Positions 37,208 through 46,232 are shown, counted from the stretch's first letter. The stretch is 64,000 bases of DNA from Oculatella sp. LEGE 06141 (GCF_015207605.1 NZ_JADEWO010000034.1:1-64000), one strand, 5' to 3'. A program made the numbers and translations. The notes: generated by a model from the sequence alone, not told the origin.

Positions 37208-37513
37208 GTGGAAAATGAGCAGTTAGCATCTGCCAAACAAGTCTTAATTTGCCAGAGCAAAACGTGCCGCAAAGGCGGCTCTGCCAGAGTGCTTGCGGCA
37301 TTCGAAAAGTGTGCTGTAGCCGAAGCCGCGATTGAAGCAAGCGGCTGTTTAGGGCAGTGCGGTAACGGGCCGATGGTGCTGGTGTTGCCAGATGATGTCT
37401 GGTATTGCCGGGTTCAACCTGGCGAAGTACCAACAGTGGTGCAACAGCATCTCCAAAAAGATAGCCCCGTTCAGGCAATGCTCTATCGCAAGTTTCATCC
37501 GATGCGTCGCTAA
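37208..37513 (+). CDS. (2Fe-2S) thioredoxin-like ferredoxin domain protein
   Basis: A 101-residue protein of the thioredoxin-fold 2Fe-2S family, like the 24-kDa NADH-dehydrogenase-subunit fold. The cluster motif is CQSKTC (Cys 15 and 20) plus CLGQCG (a second Cys pair about 30 residues later). It would transfer electrons in the cytoplasm. The start is GTG 37208. The position 30 bases after cysK hints at a role in sulfur or redox metabolism, but this is only context. ackA converges from the other side. Confidence 0.87.
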   Translation: MENEQLASAKQVLICQSKTCRKGGSARVLAAFEKCAVAEAAIEASGCLGQCGNGPMVLVLPDDVWYCRVQPGEVPTVVQQHLQKDSPVQAMLYRKFHPMRR

Positions 37514-37534
37514 AGAGCAGAAATGCCCACAGGC

Positions 37535-38767
37535 TCATCCCCGTCCTGGTTTCTGGTTTTCCTGGCTCAACTCCCAGCACGCCCGTGCGATCGCCCAATC
37601 TTCCTGCGCTTTAATCACCAATGCTCGAATCGTTGAATCGATCGCTGCGATGTCCCCATCCCCCTTCACCTGAGCATTTTTGTCTGGATCAAGCGTTAGC
37701 CCCAAAAACTCAAATGCCTCACAAGCCGCTGCCCGGACAGGCGCAGAATTTTCTCCAACACCGCCAGAAAATACGATCGCATCCAAACCACCCAGTGCTG
37801 CCAGCATTGCTCCGATGTGCGAACGGAGCCGATGAACGTATACATCAAACGCCAGTTGGGCTTGCTCGTTATGTTGTGCGATCGCCTGCATGATCTGGCG
37901 CAGATCGGCGGATACTCCCGATAATCCCTTGAGTCCTGATTCCTTGTTGAGGATGCGATCGAGGTCATCAGCCGTGTAGTGGTTGTGGCGCATCAAATAA
38001 ACCAGAATCCCCGGATCGACTGATCCAGAACGGCTCCCCATCATTAACCCTTCTAAAGGTGTAAAACCCATAGTGGTATCTACACTATGACCGTTGCGGA
38101 TTGCTGCTAGAGAACAGCCGTTGCCAATATGGCAGGTAATGAGGCGCAGGGAGGCCAGGTCGCGCCCCAGCAATTGAGCTGCCCGTTCGGCGCAGTATTG
38201 ATGGTTGATACCATGAAAGCCATAGCGCCGAATCCCTTGATTAAACCATTCATAGGGCAAGGGGTAAGCAGCGGCAGCATTCGAGAGGTGGCTGTGAAAG
38301 GCGGTATCAAATACAGCCACTTGCGGCACGGCTCCTAACGTTTGCTCGATCGCTTCAATACCTTCCAGGTTGGCAGGGTTATGTGCAGGTGCTAGCTCGA
38401 CCAGTCGCGTGATGGTTGCTCTAACGTCTGGGGTAATCCACACGGGTGCCTGGTAGTCTTGCCCACCGTGGACGACCCGGTGCCCAACAATGTCAATTTC
38501 AGAGAGATGGGCGATCGCCTGCGTTTTGCCTTGAGCGATCGTATCGAGCAAATGGGCAATCACTTGTTTGCGCGATCGCTGCCGCAATTCTTCCTCTACG
38601 ACAATATCTCCATGCTGCACCTTGAGTTCTGCCACGTCGTTCTGGTGCGTCCAGTCAATCTTGCCCTCCCAAAGCGGTTCAGGAGGCGAATCGGGTAATG
38701 TATTCTCCAATTCATAGAGGCAGCTTTTCTGGCTGCTCGACCCAGCGTTAAGTACCAAAATCTTCAT
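37535..38767 (-). CDS. ackA: Acetate kinase
   Basis: A 410-residue ASKHA-fold kinase that interconverts acetate plus ATP and acetyl phosphate plus ADP. Motifs are the N-terminal MKILVLNAGSSSQK, VGHRVVHGG (substrate Arg and His), PVFDTAFH-like AVFDTAFHSHL, GFHGINHQY, HIGNGCSLAAI and the C-terminal VFSGGVGENS with the ATP loop. The start at 38767 is supported by AGGGGAG eight bases upstream; an earlier ATG would add nine unrelated residues. Phosphotransacetylase is not encoded adjacent. The gene converges on the cysK pair. Confidence 0.96.
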   Translation of the reverse strand: MKILVLNAGSSSQKSCLYELENTLPDSPPEPLWEGKIDWTHQNDVAELKVQHGDIVVEEELRQRSRKQVIAHLLDTIAQGKTQAIAHLSEIDIVGHRVVHGGQDYQAPVWITPDVRATITRLVELAPAHNPANLEGIEAIEQTLGAVPQVAVFDTAFHSHLSNAAAAYPLPYEWFNQGIRRYGFHGINHQYCAERAAQLLGRDLASLRLITCHIGNGCSLAAIRNGHSVDTTMGFTPLEGLMMGSRSGSVDPGILVYLMRHNHYTADDLDRILNKESGLKGLSGVSADLRQIMQAIAQHNEQAQLAFDVYVHRLRSHIGAMLAALGGLDAIVFSGGVGENSAPVRAAACEAFEFLGLTLDPDKNAQVKGDGDIAAIDSTIRALVIKAQEDWAIARACWELSQENQKPGRG

Positions 38768-39061
38768 GGACAGATCTCCCCTTACCATTGCCATACCCCA
38801 GACTGAAATCTGTCATACCCAGCGTTGCGCCCTAACTGTGGGGGAGCAACCATCTGTACGAACGTTATCACTGAAATGACAGTCCATTGTTCTCCTGGCC
38901 TCGCTCTGTTTCTTTCGCTCTTGCTGCACACCTCCCTTTCTTAATAACCAGCATCAACTGAATTTCCTATCTCCATTCCCTATCCAACGTTGTACATGGT
39001 GACGGGGTTGGCACGCTACCTTTGTAGAACAGAAAACCATCGGTTACAACTCATTCGGCTT

Positions 39062-40039
39062 ATGCAACGCTCTGCCTGTCTTATCTTCAACCCCGTTGCG
39101 GGACAGGGCAATCCTGATCAGGATTTAACCCTAATTCGACGTATTTTAGAGCCTGAACTTGAGCTAGATATCCGGTTCACCTCAAAAGAGATCGGCGCAG
39201 AGCAACTGGCACAAGAAGCGATTGAGCGAGGTGCCCCTCTGATTATTGCTTCGGGGGGAGATGGTACTTTATCTGCCGCTGCAAATGCGCTGATTGGCCG
39301 CGATATTCCCCTTGGCATCATTTCTCGGGGAACTGCAAACGCCTTTGCAGGAGCCTTGGGAATTCCAGACACGATTGAAGCGGCCTGTGAAACGATCGTG
39401 ACAGGACAGATCAAAACGGTTGATGCCGCTCTGTGCAATGGCAAGCCGATGGTTTTGCTCGCCGGGATTGGGTTTGAAGCAGAAACAGTGAACAAAGCCA
39501 ATCGAGAAGCCAAAAACCGCTTTGGTGTATTGGCTTATATCATCGCTGGGTTTCGACAACTGCGAGAAATGAAGCGTTTTTTGGCTGAAATTGAAACGGA
39601 GGACAAAACCACTACGGTGACGGCGATCGCTGTCACGGTTGCCAATGCCGCTCCGCCCACATCAGTTTTGGCGCAAGGGCCTGCGGGGCTGGTTGCAGAC
39701 GATGGCCTGCTCGATCTCACCATTGTGGCTCCAATGAATAAGGCAGGGGCGATCGCTGCCGGTTATCACCTGTTGAAAACAGCGCTGAGCGGCAATGCCG
39801 CCAAACGGAGGGACATTGGCTACATGCGCGCTCAACGCTTCAAGATCGTGACCGAACCACCCCAAAAAGTTGTCCTGGATGGTGAGCTGATTGGCAACAC
39901 GCCGATAGAGATTGAGTGCGTTCCTGGTAGCCTTAATATCCTGGTTCCTGCCAATGCCGACGAGGCTCTAGACGAAAAGCTGAACGGGCTTCCCGATTTG
40001 GTCGTGGAACTGAAAGACTCCTTCCTGGCTGAACCATAG
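39062..40039 (+). CDS. YegS/BmrU/DgkB-type lipid kinase
   Basis: A 325-residue diacylglycerol-kinase-fold protein. The catalytic nucleotide motif is ASGGDGTLSAAANALIG, following FNPVAGQGN at the N-terminus; PLGIISRGTANAFAGALGIP and the C-terminal VVLDGELIGNTPIEIECVPGSLNILVP are standard for the family. It probably phosphorylates diacylglycerol or a related lipid, recycling it to phosphatidate. ATG 39062 gives the usual MQRSACLIFNP start; an ATG at 38990 would add 24 residues. Confidence 0.9.
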   Translation: MQRSACLIFNPVAGQGNPDQDLTLIRRILEPELELDIRFTSKEIGAEQLAQEAIERGAPLIIASGGDGTLSAAANALIGRDIPLGIISRGTANAFAGALGIPDTIEAACETIVTGQIKTVDAALCNGKPMVLLAGIGFEAETVNKANREAKNRFGVLAYIIAGFRQLREMKRFLAEIETEDKTTTVTAIAVTVANAAPPTSVLAQGPAGLVADDGLLDLTIVAPMNKAGAIAAGYHLLKTALSGNAAKRRDIGYMRAQRFKIVTEPPQKVVLDGELIGNTPIEIECVPGSLNILVPANADEALDEKLNGLPDLVVELKDSFLAEP

Positions 40040-40139
40040 AACCGTAGCAAAACAAGCTAAGAACTCTACTGATTAATACTCTAAGCAGTCCCAGATTCAA
40101 CTTCATCAAGCATAGGTAATTGCAGGCGGTTTTGTTAAG

Positions 40140-40275
40140 CTAGGGCGTGTTTTAGATCCCGGAAGTCCCAACTCTATAGACTTTTGAACGACTCAAAGTC
40201 CCCCAATTTTGGGGGATTTGGGGGGCAAAAAGCACAATGTAACCGAGCAATCAAGAGTTTTAAAACACGCCCTAG
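40140..40275. repeat. MITE-like element with perfect 15-bp inverted ends
   Basis: CTAGGGCGTGTTTTA (40140-40154) and TAAAACACGCCCTAG (40261-40275) are perfect inverted repeats. The flanks extend the symmetry: AGGCGGTT lies 8 bases before the left end and AACCGCCT directly after the right end. The interior holds a CCCCCAATTTTGGGGG hairpin. 136 bases, non-coding. It belongs to a different family from the other short elements here. Confidence 0.8.
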
Positions 40276-40503
40276 AACCGCCTTTCTTATCAATACTAAA
40301 GTGTCTCTTCAAATGGCGATACAGCTTACTTTAAAGAATTCGAAATTGATTGAGAAACAACGTTAAGATGGGCACTGCTTAGCTCAAGTAACTGCTCAGC
40401 ATGGTGAATCGACCTGGAGAAACCAGGGCGATTTGTTGTGCTGTCAAGCTATAGCTGTTGAGTATTGCAGTCATTTTATTCCGGGTCAGGAGCTATTGAT
40501 TAA

Positions 40504-41505
40504 ATGTTATTTGCAACCAATCGCGTACTAAATGAAGGGCCAACTCCTCGTTCTGGAAACACGTATTTATTGCCGCGATCGATTAGTTTTGCCCTTTCAA
40601 ATAATCAGGCAGAACAAGCCGTTTACTTTTGTCAGCGCAACGGACGAGGAGACTATATTGAAATTGGCAACCAGGCTTTTTTCAGTGAATTAAAAGCGGC
40701 AAACTATCAACAGCTTCTATTATTTCTACACGGGTTTAACAGCATTCCTGAACCTGATATCTTTCCAAAAGTACAGGAGCTTCAGACCTTTTTTGATCAG
40801 AAGGCACCTAATGAAGTGCTGGTCGTTCCTTTGATCTGGCCTTGCGACAACGATTTTGGTGTAGTGAAAGATTATTTTGATGACCAAAAAGCAGCCGATG
40901 CCAGTGATATTGCGTTTATGCGGCTGTTCGAGAAGTTTTTAGCATGGCGAGACGACAACAGCACGCTAGAGAACCCATGCATTAAGCGAATTAACGTGTT
41001 AGCCCATTCTATGGGCAACCGAGTGCTCAGAGGAGCGCTGAATCGAACGGTGCAATACTACCAACCGCAAGGTGTATCATTACTCTTCCGTAATACCTTT
41101 CTGGCCTCTGCGGATCTGGTCAATGAAGCGTTGGAACCGAGTCAAGAAGCACAGTTTATTCCCCCTGCTTCACGCAATGTCGTGGTTTATCATGCCGCTG
41201 ATGATTTTGCGTTACGGTCTAGTAAAGTAGCGAACGTAGGAACGTCAGGAACCTCGCCTCGCCTTGGTCATACTGGCCCTGAAAATATGGATAGAGTGCC
41301 GCGCAACGTGGTGGCGATCGACTGTGCCGATTTCAATAACGAATACGATCCACCCTTGGGCCACAATTACTTTGACAAAGATAGAAGTGGCGCACCGGGC
41401 TTAATGTTTGAACACATGTGGGAATGCATCCGCACCGGGCGAGTTCCAGTTGAAATCAGGGGCGATCGCACCCAGGTTCTTGACGAGCGGTTTTGGAATC
41501 GGTGA
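40504..41505 (+). CDS. Alpha/beta hydrolase of the DUF900 type
   Basis: A 333-residue protein with an alpha/beta hydrolase core: LLLFLHGFNS (oxyanion-hole HG), VVPLIWP, and the nucleophile elbow NVLAHSMGNRVL (Ser in H-S-M-G). The catalytic acid and His are probably in VVYHAADDFALRSS and DPPLGHNYFD. The DUF900 family has no established substrate. It stands alone, with a MITE-like element upstream and convergent genes downstream. Confidence 0.83.
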   Translation: MLFATNRVLNEGPTPRSGNTYLLPRSISFALSNNQAEQAVYFCQRNGRGDYIEIGNQAFFSELKAANYQQLLLFLHGFNSIPEPDIFPKVQELQTFFDQKAPNEVLVVPLIWPCDNDFGVVKDYFDDQKAADASDIAFMRLFEKFLAWRDDNSTLENPCIKRINVLAHSMGNRVLRGALNRTVQYYQPQGVSLLFRNTFLASADLVNEALEPSQEAQFIPPASRNVVVYHAADDFALRSSKVANVGTSGTSPRLGHTGPENMDRVPRNVVAIDCADFNNEYDPPLGHNYFDKDRSGAPGLMFEHMWECIRTGRVPVEIRGDRTQVLDERFWNR

Positions 41506-41574
41506 ATAGTGGAAGACCGCTCAATTGAATAAATCGAGCATTCATTGAACCATGTTGCCCTTACAACCTGTTTA

Positions 41575-42804
41575 TTAAGCACGCCCAACTGCGGCGATCG
41601 CGGCTTCCAGGGCGATCGCCACATGCGTCCAATGGGTTCCTCCCTGACAAAAGACCACATACGGTTCGCGCAATGGCCCATCTGCCGAAAACTCGGACGT
41701 GCTGCCATCGATAAATGTCCCACCTGCCATCACCAGTTCACTTTCGTACCCCGGCATAGTTGCCGGAACCGGACTGAGATACGCACCAACTGGCGAATAC
41801 TGCTGGATCGCTCGACAAAACGCAATGACTTTGTCGGGCGATCCCAACTTCACAGCCTGAATAATGTCACGCCGGGGCGCATCTGGCAGTGGATTAACCG
41901 GATACCCCAACTGCTGAAAAACATGTGCCGTGAGGTGATTTCCTTTCATGGCCTCCCCCACCATTTGCGGCGCTAAAAACAATCCTTGAAACAGCAGGCG
42001 ATTTTGGTCGAACGTTGCGCCGCCCGCACTACCGATCCCTGGAGCCGTTAGACGACAGGCTGCCGCTTCTACCAGGTCGGCTCGTCCCGCCACATACCCA
42101 CCTGCCTGGACAATCGTTCCCCCCGGATTTTTGATCAGCGACCCTGCAACCAGATCAGCCCCAACCATTGGCGGTTCCCGATCGTCTACAAACTCGCCAT
42201 AGCAATTATCCACAAAGCAGACGGTATTTGGGTTTTGCTGCTTGACTAGATCAACAATTTTCTCAATTTCTTGAATAGAAAGGCTGGCTCGCCAGGAATA
42301 CCCGCACGATCGCTGAATGTGAACTAACCGGGTGTAAGGATGAACGGCCTCTGCCAAAGCAGCCCAGTCTATTTTTCCCTCCTCGGTTAGAGCAAGTTCT
42401 CGGTAACGAATGCCAAACTCTTTGAGGGAACCTTGATGCTGACCGCGAAGTCCAATGACTTCTTCGAGCGTATCGTAGGGCGCACCTGCTACGGCTAGCA
42501 TTTCGTCTCCCGGACGAAGAGTGCCGTACAAAGCACAGGCGATCGCATGGGTACCTGAAACGAACTGAACTCGCACAGCCGCCGCTTCAGCCCCCATGAC
42601 ATCGGCAAAGACTCGATCGAGCGTTTGCCGACCCAGATCGTCGTGTCCATAACCAGTAACGCTGGCAAAATGGTGTGTTCCCACCTGGTGATGGCGCAGC
42701 GCTGCCAGGACTCGTTTCAGGTTTTTCTTGACCTGAGAGTCAATTCCGGAAAAAATCTGAGATAGTGCCCGTTCTGCTTGCTGAATTGGCTCTAAGCTGT
42801 TCAT
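41575..42804 (-). CDS. PLP-dependent methionine gamma-lyase / aluminium-resistance family protein
   Basis: A 409-residue fold-type I PLP enzyme of the Met_gamma_lyase (PF06838) family, often annotated as aluminium resistance protein. The PLP Lys is expected in DLVAGSLIKNPGG. The preceding CFVDNCYGEFVDDREPP carries the conserved Asp, and GHDDLGRQTLDRVFADVMGAEAA is typical of the N-terminal part. The true reaction is unclear; relatives are proposed to cleave C-S bonds. ATG 42804 gives the standard length; an upstream start at 42900 would add 32 unrelated residues. It is divergent from desC. Confidence 0.87.
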   Translation of the reverse strand: MNSLEPIQQAERALSQIFSGIDSQVKKNLKRVLAALRHHQVGTHHFASVTGYGHDDLGRQTLDRVFADVMGAEAAAVRVQFVSGTHAIACALYGTLRPGDEMLAVAGAPYDTLEEVIGLRGQHQGSLKEFGIRYRELALTEEGKIDWAALAEAVHPYTRLVHIQRSCGYSWRASLSIQEIEKIVDLVKQQNPNTVCFVDNCYGEFVDDREPPMVGADLVAGSLIKNPGGTIVQAGGYVAGRADLVEAAACRLTAPGIGSAGGATFDQNRLLFQGLFLAPQMVGEAMKGNHLTAHVFQQLGYPVNPLPDAPRRDIIQAVKLGSPDKVIAFCRAIQQYSPVGAYLSPVPATMPGYESELVMAGGTFIDGSTSEFSADGPLREPYVVFCQGGTHWTHVAIALEAAIAAVGRA

Positions 42805-42956
42805 CAGTTCCTTGTTCGTTCTTATCTTTCCCGGACAGGCTTGCCGCGCTTTATCCAGAAGCAATCCTGGCTGACCGACATTCAGCCAGACCGGACGCAA
42901 GTGCGGAGTCTATTGTCGCGCAGATCGGGCTGCAAAGTTCATATTGAGATTACTGC

Positions 42957-43772
42957 ATGACTGTCGCAACTTCAACAAAACCTCCTATTGACTGGGCCAC
43001 CGTTGTCTTTATGGTGGCAATACATCTCGGAGCCTGTTTTGCCTTCTTGCCAAGCAACTTTAGCTGGGCCGCCGTTGGCTGGTGCTTATTTCTGCATTGG
43101 ATAACAGGTGGCCTGGGCATTACGTTAGGTTGGCATCGACTATTAGCCCACCGCAGTTTTCAAACGCCAAAGTGGCTAGAGTACTTCTTTGTCTTTTGTG
43201 GAACTCTATCGGTGCAGGGGGGGCCAATCTGGTGGGCCGGGTTGCACCGCCATCATCATCGTTATTCCGATCAAGCCGTCGATCATCACGACTCCAGCAA
43301 AGGCTTCTGGTGGAGCCACATGGAGTGGATGTTACGCGAAGTTCCTGCCGAAGAGGACGTGGCTCGATTCACTAAAGATATTGCTGACGATCGCTTCTAC
43401 CTCTTTCTCGAAAAATATTTCCTGCCAATTCAACTCGTATTGGCCTTATTTCTTTATGCACTAGGCGGTTGGCCGTTTATTGTTTGGGGGGTGTTTGTCC
43501 GGCTCATTGTGGTTTACCACACTACCTGGCTGGTCAATAGCGCAACCCACAAATTTGGCTACCGCAGCCACGAATCGGGTGATAACTCAACTAACTGCTG
43601 GTGGGTTGCCTTACTAACCTATGGCGAAGGTTGGCACAACAACCATCATGCGTTTCAGTACTCAGCCCGCCACGGGTTGAAATGGTGGGAAATTGATATG
43701 ACCTGGATGACGATCCGGTTTCTACAAGCGATCGGTCTGGCCTGGAAAGTAAAATTGCCGGAAGAAGCATAG
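42957..43772 (+). CDS. desC: Acyl-lipid delta-9 desaturase
   Basis: A 271-residue membrane di-iron desaturase that places the first double bond in stearoyl chains of membrane lipids, using ferredoxin. Three His boxes are present: HRLLAH, HRHHH in the second box (GLHRHHHRYSD) and HNNHH (GEGWHNNHHAFQYSARHG). Four hydrophobic helices flank them. The length matches cyanobacterial DesC. Cold often induces des genes, but no cold box is evident here. A strong terminator follows at 43834. Confidence 0.95.
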   Translation: MTVATSTKPPIDWATVVFMVAIHLGACFAFLPSNFSWAAVGWCLFLHWITGGLGITLGWHRLLAHRSFQTPKWLEYFFVFCGTLSVQGGPIWWAGLHRHHHRYSDQAVDHHDSSKGFWWSHMEWMLREVPAEEDVARFTKDIADDRFYLFLEKYFLPIQLVLALFLYALGGWPFIVWGVFVRLIVVYHTTWLVNSATHKFGYRSHESGDNSTNCWWVALLTYGEGWHNNHHAFQYSARHGLKWWEIDMTWMTIRFLQAIGLAWKVKLPEEA

Positions 43773-43833
43773 CCACATCATCCTTCTTAGTACCGTGATT
43801 ACAGTTCAATTCAAGACCGATTAACAGCTTAAA

Positions 43834-43857
43834 GCCTGTCTTTGACAGGCTTTTTTT
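43834..43857 (+). terminator. Rho-independent terminator after desC
   Basis: GCCTGTC (43834-43840), a TTT loop and GACAGGC (43844-43850) form a perfect stem followed by seven T residues. Confidence 0.92.
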
Positions 43858-43918
43858 ATGGCATCACCCAGCATTTTCGTTGCAATGGAACCACGAGCTT
43901 ACTATTCTTTAGCGGTCT

Positions 43919-44143
43919 TTATCGGTCTTTGACGGGTTTATCGCGCCGCTCTGCCCACTTTTCTGCTTGAGCAGTAGCGATCGCGATCGCCCGCCCCTCC
44001 TCATAGCCGTCTTCTAACAGCGCATTTGCAATGTCGATCGCCTTGTGCCTCACCTCTGCGGTCAAGTTCTTCATCGACGCTGGATAATCTTTCTCATTCC
44101 AGGGCATCACCTTCACCGAAATCTGCTCTTCGGTTGTAGTCAA
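43919..44143 (-). CDS. Small conserved protein of the MPWxxxDYPxSMKNL type
   Basis: A 74-residue protein with the conserved pattern MPWNEKDYPASMKNL, then HKAIDIANALLEDGYEEGRAIAIATAQAEKWA. This short helical family is widespread in bacteria and often annotated as uncharacterised. No catalytic residues are apparent. It follows proA on the minus strand, with 47 bases between stop and next start in the downstream direction, so co-transcription is possible. Confidence 0.78.
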   Translation of the reverse strand: MTTTEEQISVKVMPWNEKDYPASMKNLTAEVRHKAIDIANALLEDGYEEGRAIAIATAQAEKWAERRDKPVKDR

Positions 44144-44190
44144 GACCGGATTCCGTCATCATCTACCCAAAGAGCGACCAGGAGTTCGGC

Positions 44191-45450
44191 CTACAGCCCA
44201 TTTCCCTGAACAATGTGCTTGAGCGTGGTTAAGGTTTCCAGGCTAATTAGCCCGCGCCGATGCCCCTTCTGGTTCGACATCCCTAGCGCGATCGGGCTGC
44301 CCCGTTTAGGATTACGGTAAAACCGGGGTGACGCATTAATATAGGTCATGGCGCTGTTGATCCCAAGCGCAAACTGGCGGCTCTCTTGATAAGATTCGGT
44401 CACTAAACAATCAGCATGACCGTTGCTGTATTGATTGATCCAGGCGATCGCTTCATCCAGCCCATCCACAGCCTTAAAGGCAATTGTTTTGTTGAGATAA
44501 GCCTGATCCCATTCCGTAGCCGCAGCCAGCAACAGTTCTGGAAACTCAGTCACCAATGTTTCATCGCCTCGCAATTCATAGCCTTTTTCTTTCAGGCTTT
44601 TCCAGAGCATCGTTAGGGTCGCCGCACTATGCTTATTGCGGTCAATAAGCACTTTCTCGATCGCATTCACTGGGTCTGGTTCACTTTGATGGCTGTCTAA
44701 AATCACCCAGCGTGCCACGTCCAAACTGCCAGACGACGACCAATATAAGTAGCAGTTGCCGATCGCCGTTTTGAGCACGGGAGCCGTTGCCTGCCGAATC
44801 ACCTGTTGCACCAAACTAGCACGCCCATAGGGGATGACTAAATTGACGTACTGATCCTGCGTCACCAGTTCTCGAATTGGATCGCCCTGATCCGTGGGCA
44901 CCAGTTGGAGACAGTGCCTGGGCAACCCGGCATCTTCGATCGCATTCTGCAACGTTTCTGTAATCGCCAGGTTAGAATGGCTGCCTTCACTGCCGCCTCG
45001 AAGAATCAAGCTATTTCCGGTTCGGATACACAGCCCGGCGGCGATCGCACCCAACTCAGGAAACGCTTCGTAAATCAAAGCAATTACGCCAAGCGGCATC
45101 AGTTGGCTGTAGGTCTGGCACTGATCGACCAGATAGGGCGTGCTTGTAACCGGCTGAATTGGGTCAGACAACTCTCCCAACCGCTGAAGCAACCGCACTG
45201 CGGTCATCAGCCGTTCTGGTGTTAACTTCAGCCAATCCAAAATCAGTTCGGGTACTGCCATTTCGCGACTGGCTTCCAGATCAAGCGTATTGGCTTCCAG
45301 GATGTCATCTTGCTGGCGTTGCAACACCTCAGCCATCACTTGCAGCGCCTTGCTACGGTCAGATCCTCGCAACGCTGATAACTCCAACGATGCCTGGTGG
45401 GCACGATGGGCAATTGAAACAAGATCAGACGAAACCAGGGGATTTATCAT
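44191..45450 (-). CDS. proA: ProA-like glutamate-5-semialdehyde dehydrogenase homologue lacking the catalytic Cys
   Basis: A 419-residue protein clearly of the gamma-glutamyl-phosphate reductase family (ALIYEAFPELGAIAAGLCIRTGNSLILRGG; AIGNCYLYW; NAIEKVLI; INASPRFYR). The canonical enzyme has a nucleophilic Cys in V-C-N-A; here the aligned segment is EPDPVNAIEKVLI, with Val261 at the Cys position, and no other Cys lies nearby. The last third is also diverged (R-F-Y-R-N-P-K-R-G-S-P-I-A-L-G-M-S-N replaces the usual glycine/acid-rich run). Either it is a non-catalytic paralogue or it performs a different reaction. It is preceded three bases upstream by a membrane protein gene. A true ProA would have to be elsewhere. 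Confidence 0.85.
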   Translation of the reverse strand: MINPLVSSDLVSIAHRAHQASLELSALRGSDRSKALQVMAEVLQRQQDDILEANTLDLEASREMAVPELILDWLKLTPERLMTAVRLLQRLGELSDPIQPVTSTPYLVDQCQTYSQLMPLGVIALIYEAFPELGAIAAGLCIRTGNSLILRGGSEGSHSNLAITETLQNAIEDAGLPRHCLQLVPTDQGDPIRELVTQDQYVNLVIPYGRASLVQQVIRQATAPVLKTAIGNCYLYWSSSGSLDVARWVILDSHQSEPDPVNAIEKVLIDRNKHSAATLTMLWKSLKEKGYELRGDETLVTEFPELLLAAATEWDQAYLNKTIAFKAVDGLDEAIAWINQYSNGHADCLVTESYQESRQFALGINSAMTYINASPRFYRNPKRGSPIALGMSNQKGHRRGLISLETLTTLKHIVQGNGL

Positions 45451-45453
45451 TGA

Positions 45454-45960
45454 CTAACGCCTACAAGCTAGCCAAAGCATTAAAACGAGCATCATCGACA
45501 GGACTAAAGCAGCAACAACGCGGAACGTAACATTGGCGCTTAAGGGAGATTGTAGAGTGGTCAGCAGCAGCAAGAAGACCAGCCCAAAAATAATGACCAA
45601 CGTCAGCGGCAAGTATCCTCTTCCAAGACTGGAATGAGCCAAATTCCACTGGTGCCCTGTCCAGCGCCACGCCCGCTTGTAGGGATAGTTAGTCGAGAGT
45701 TGTTCAATCACACAACCGCTCTCTTGTACTACAAAGATTTGCTGGCAGCGATCGCAGCCAAATGCCTCAGTTAAGGCAATTGGAACAAGGTGCCCCCGAC
45801 GGCGACAAGGACAGGGATAGCTGTTGTTGAGATCGATTTTTTGAACTTTCTGAGGTTGCACAGGCAGCTTAGTGCAGGTGAACTTTAAGCTAAAGGGACA
45901 TTGCGATCGCCCAAATTTGGCGACCCTTTTTCTCCAGGCAGACACCCGTGAGGGACTCAC
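45454..45960 (-). CDS. Two-TM protein with a Cys-rich N-terminal motif, unknown
   Basis: A 168-residue protein. The middle part has PCPCRRRGHLVPIALTEAFGCDRCQQIFVV, a C-x-C ... C-x2-C arrangement like a small zinc ribbon, followed by a hydrophilic stretch (YPYKRAWRWTGHQWNLAH) and two C-terminal transmembrane helices. I know no function. The start GTG 45960 is uncertain; the N-terminal 35 residues are basic and may not be translated. The stop lies three bases before the proA-like start codon, so the two genes are almost certainly one operon. Confidence 0.65.
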   Translation of the reverse strand: MSPSRVSAWRKRVAKFGRSQCPFSLKFTCTKLPVQPQKVQKIDLNNSYPCPCRRRGHLVPIALTEAFGCDRCQQIFVVQESGCVIEQLSTNYPYKRAWRWTGHQWNLAHSSLGRGYLPLTLVIIFGLVFLLLLTTLQSPLSANVTFRVVAALVLSMMLVLMLWLACRR

Positions 45961-46132
45961 GCTGACGTACGCTGGCTGGCGCAGTCATTTCGTTCAGTTC
46001 AGTCTGATTCTAACACTCCCAATCTAGCTCAGATTTCAACCAAATCAGCGAAGGCTGACACTCGATTTGAGAGCGAAGGCACTGAACAAACTATCTCTAG
46101 AACCATCCTAATGCCAATGTTTTAGTTTTCAA

Positions 46133-46203
46133 GCGGGTAACGCGATTCGAACGCGCGACATTCACCTTGGCAAGGTGACGCTCTACCACTGAGCTATACC
46201 CGC
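46133..46203 (-). tRNA. tRNA-Gly (anticodon GCC)
   Basis: A complete cloverleaf on the minus strand beginning GCGGGTATAGCTCAGTGGTA, with anticodon stem-loop CACCT-TGCCAAG-GTG (anticodon GCC), T-arm GCGCGTTCGAATCGCG and acceptor GCGGGTA/TACCCGC. No encoded CCA. 71 bases. An identical copy lies at 47733-47803. Confidence 0.97.
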
Positions 46204-46207
46204 ATAT

Positions 46208-46232
46208 CTACCACTGAGCTATACCCGCATAT
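46208..46232 (-). repeat. 25-bp tandem duplicate of the tRNA-Gly 5' end
   Basis: The 25-base sequence at 46183-46207 (tRNA 5' portion plus four flanking bases) is repeated exactly at 46208-46232. The partial copy cannot form a tRNA. It sits just upstream of the functional gene in transcriptional terms. Confidence 0.9.
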
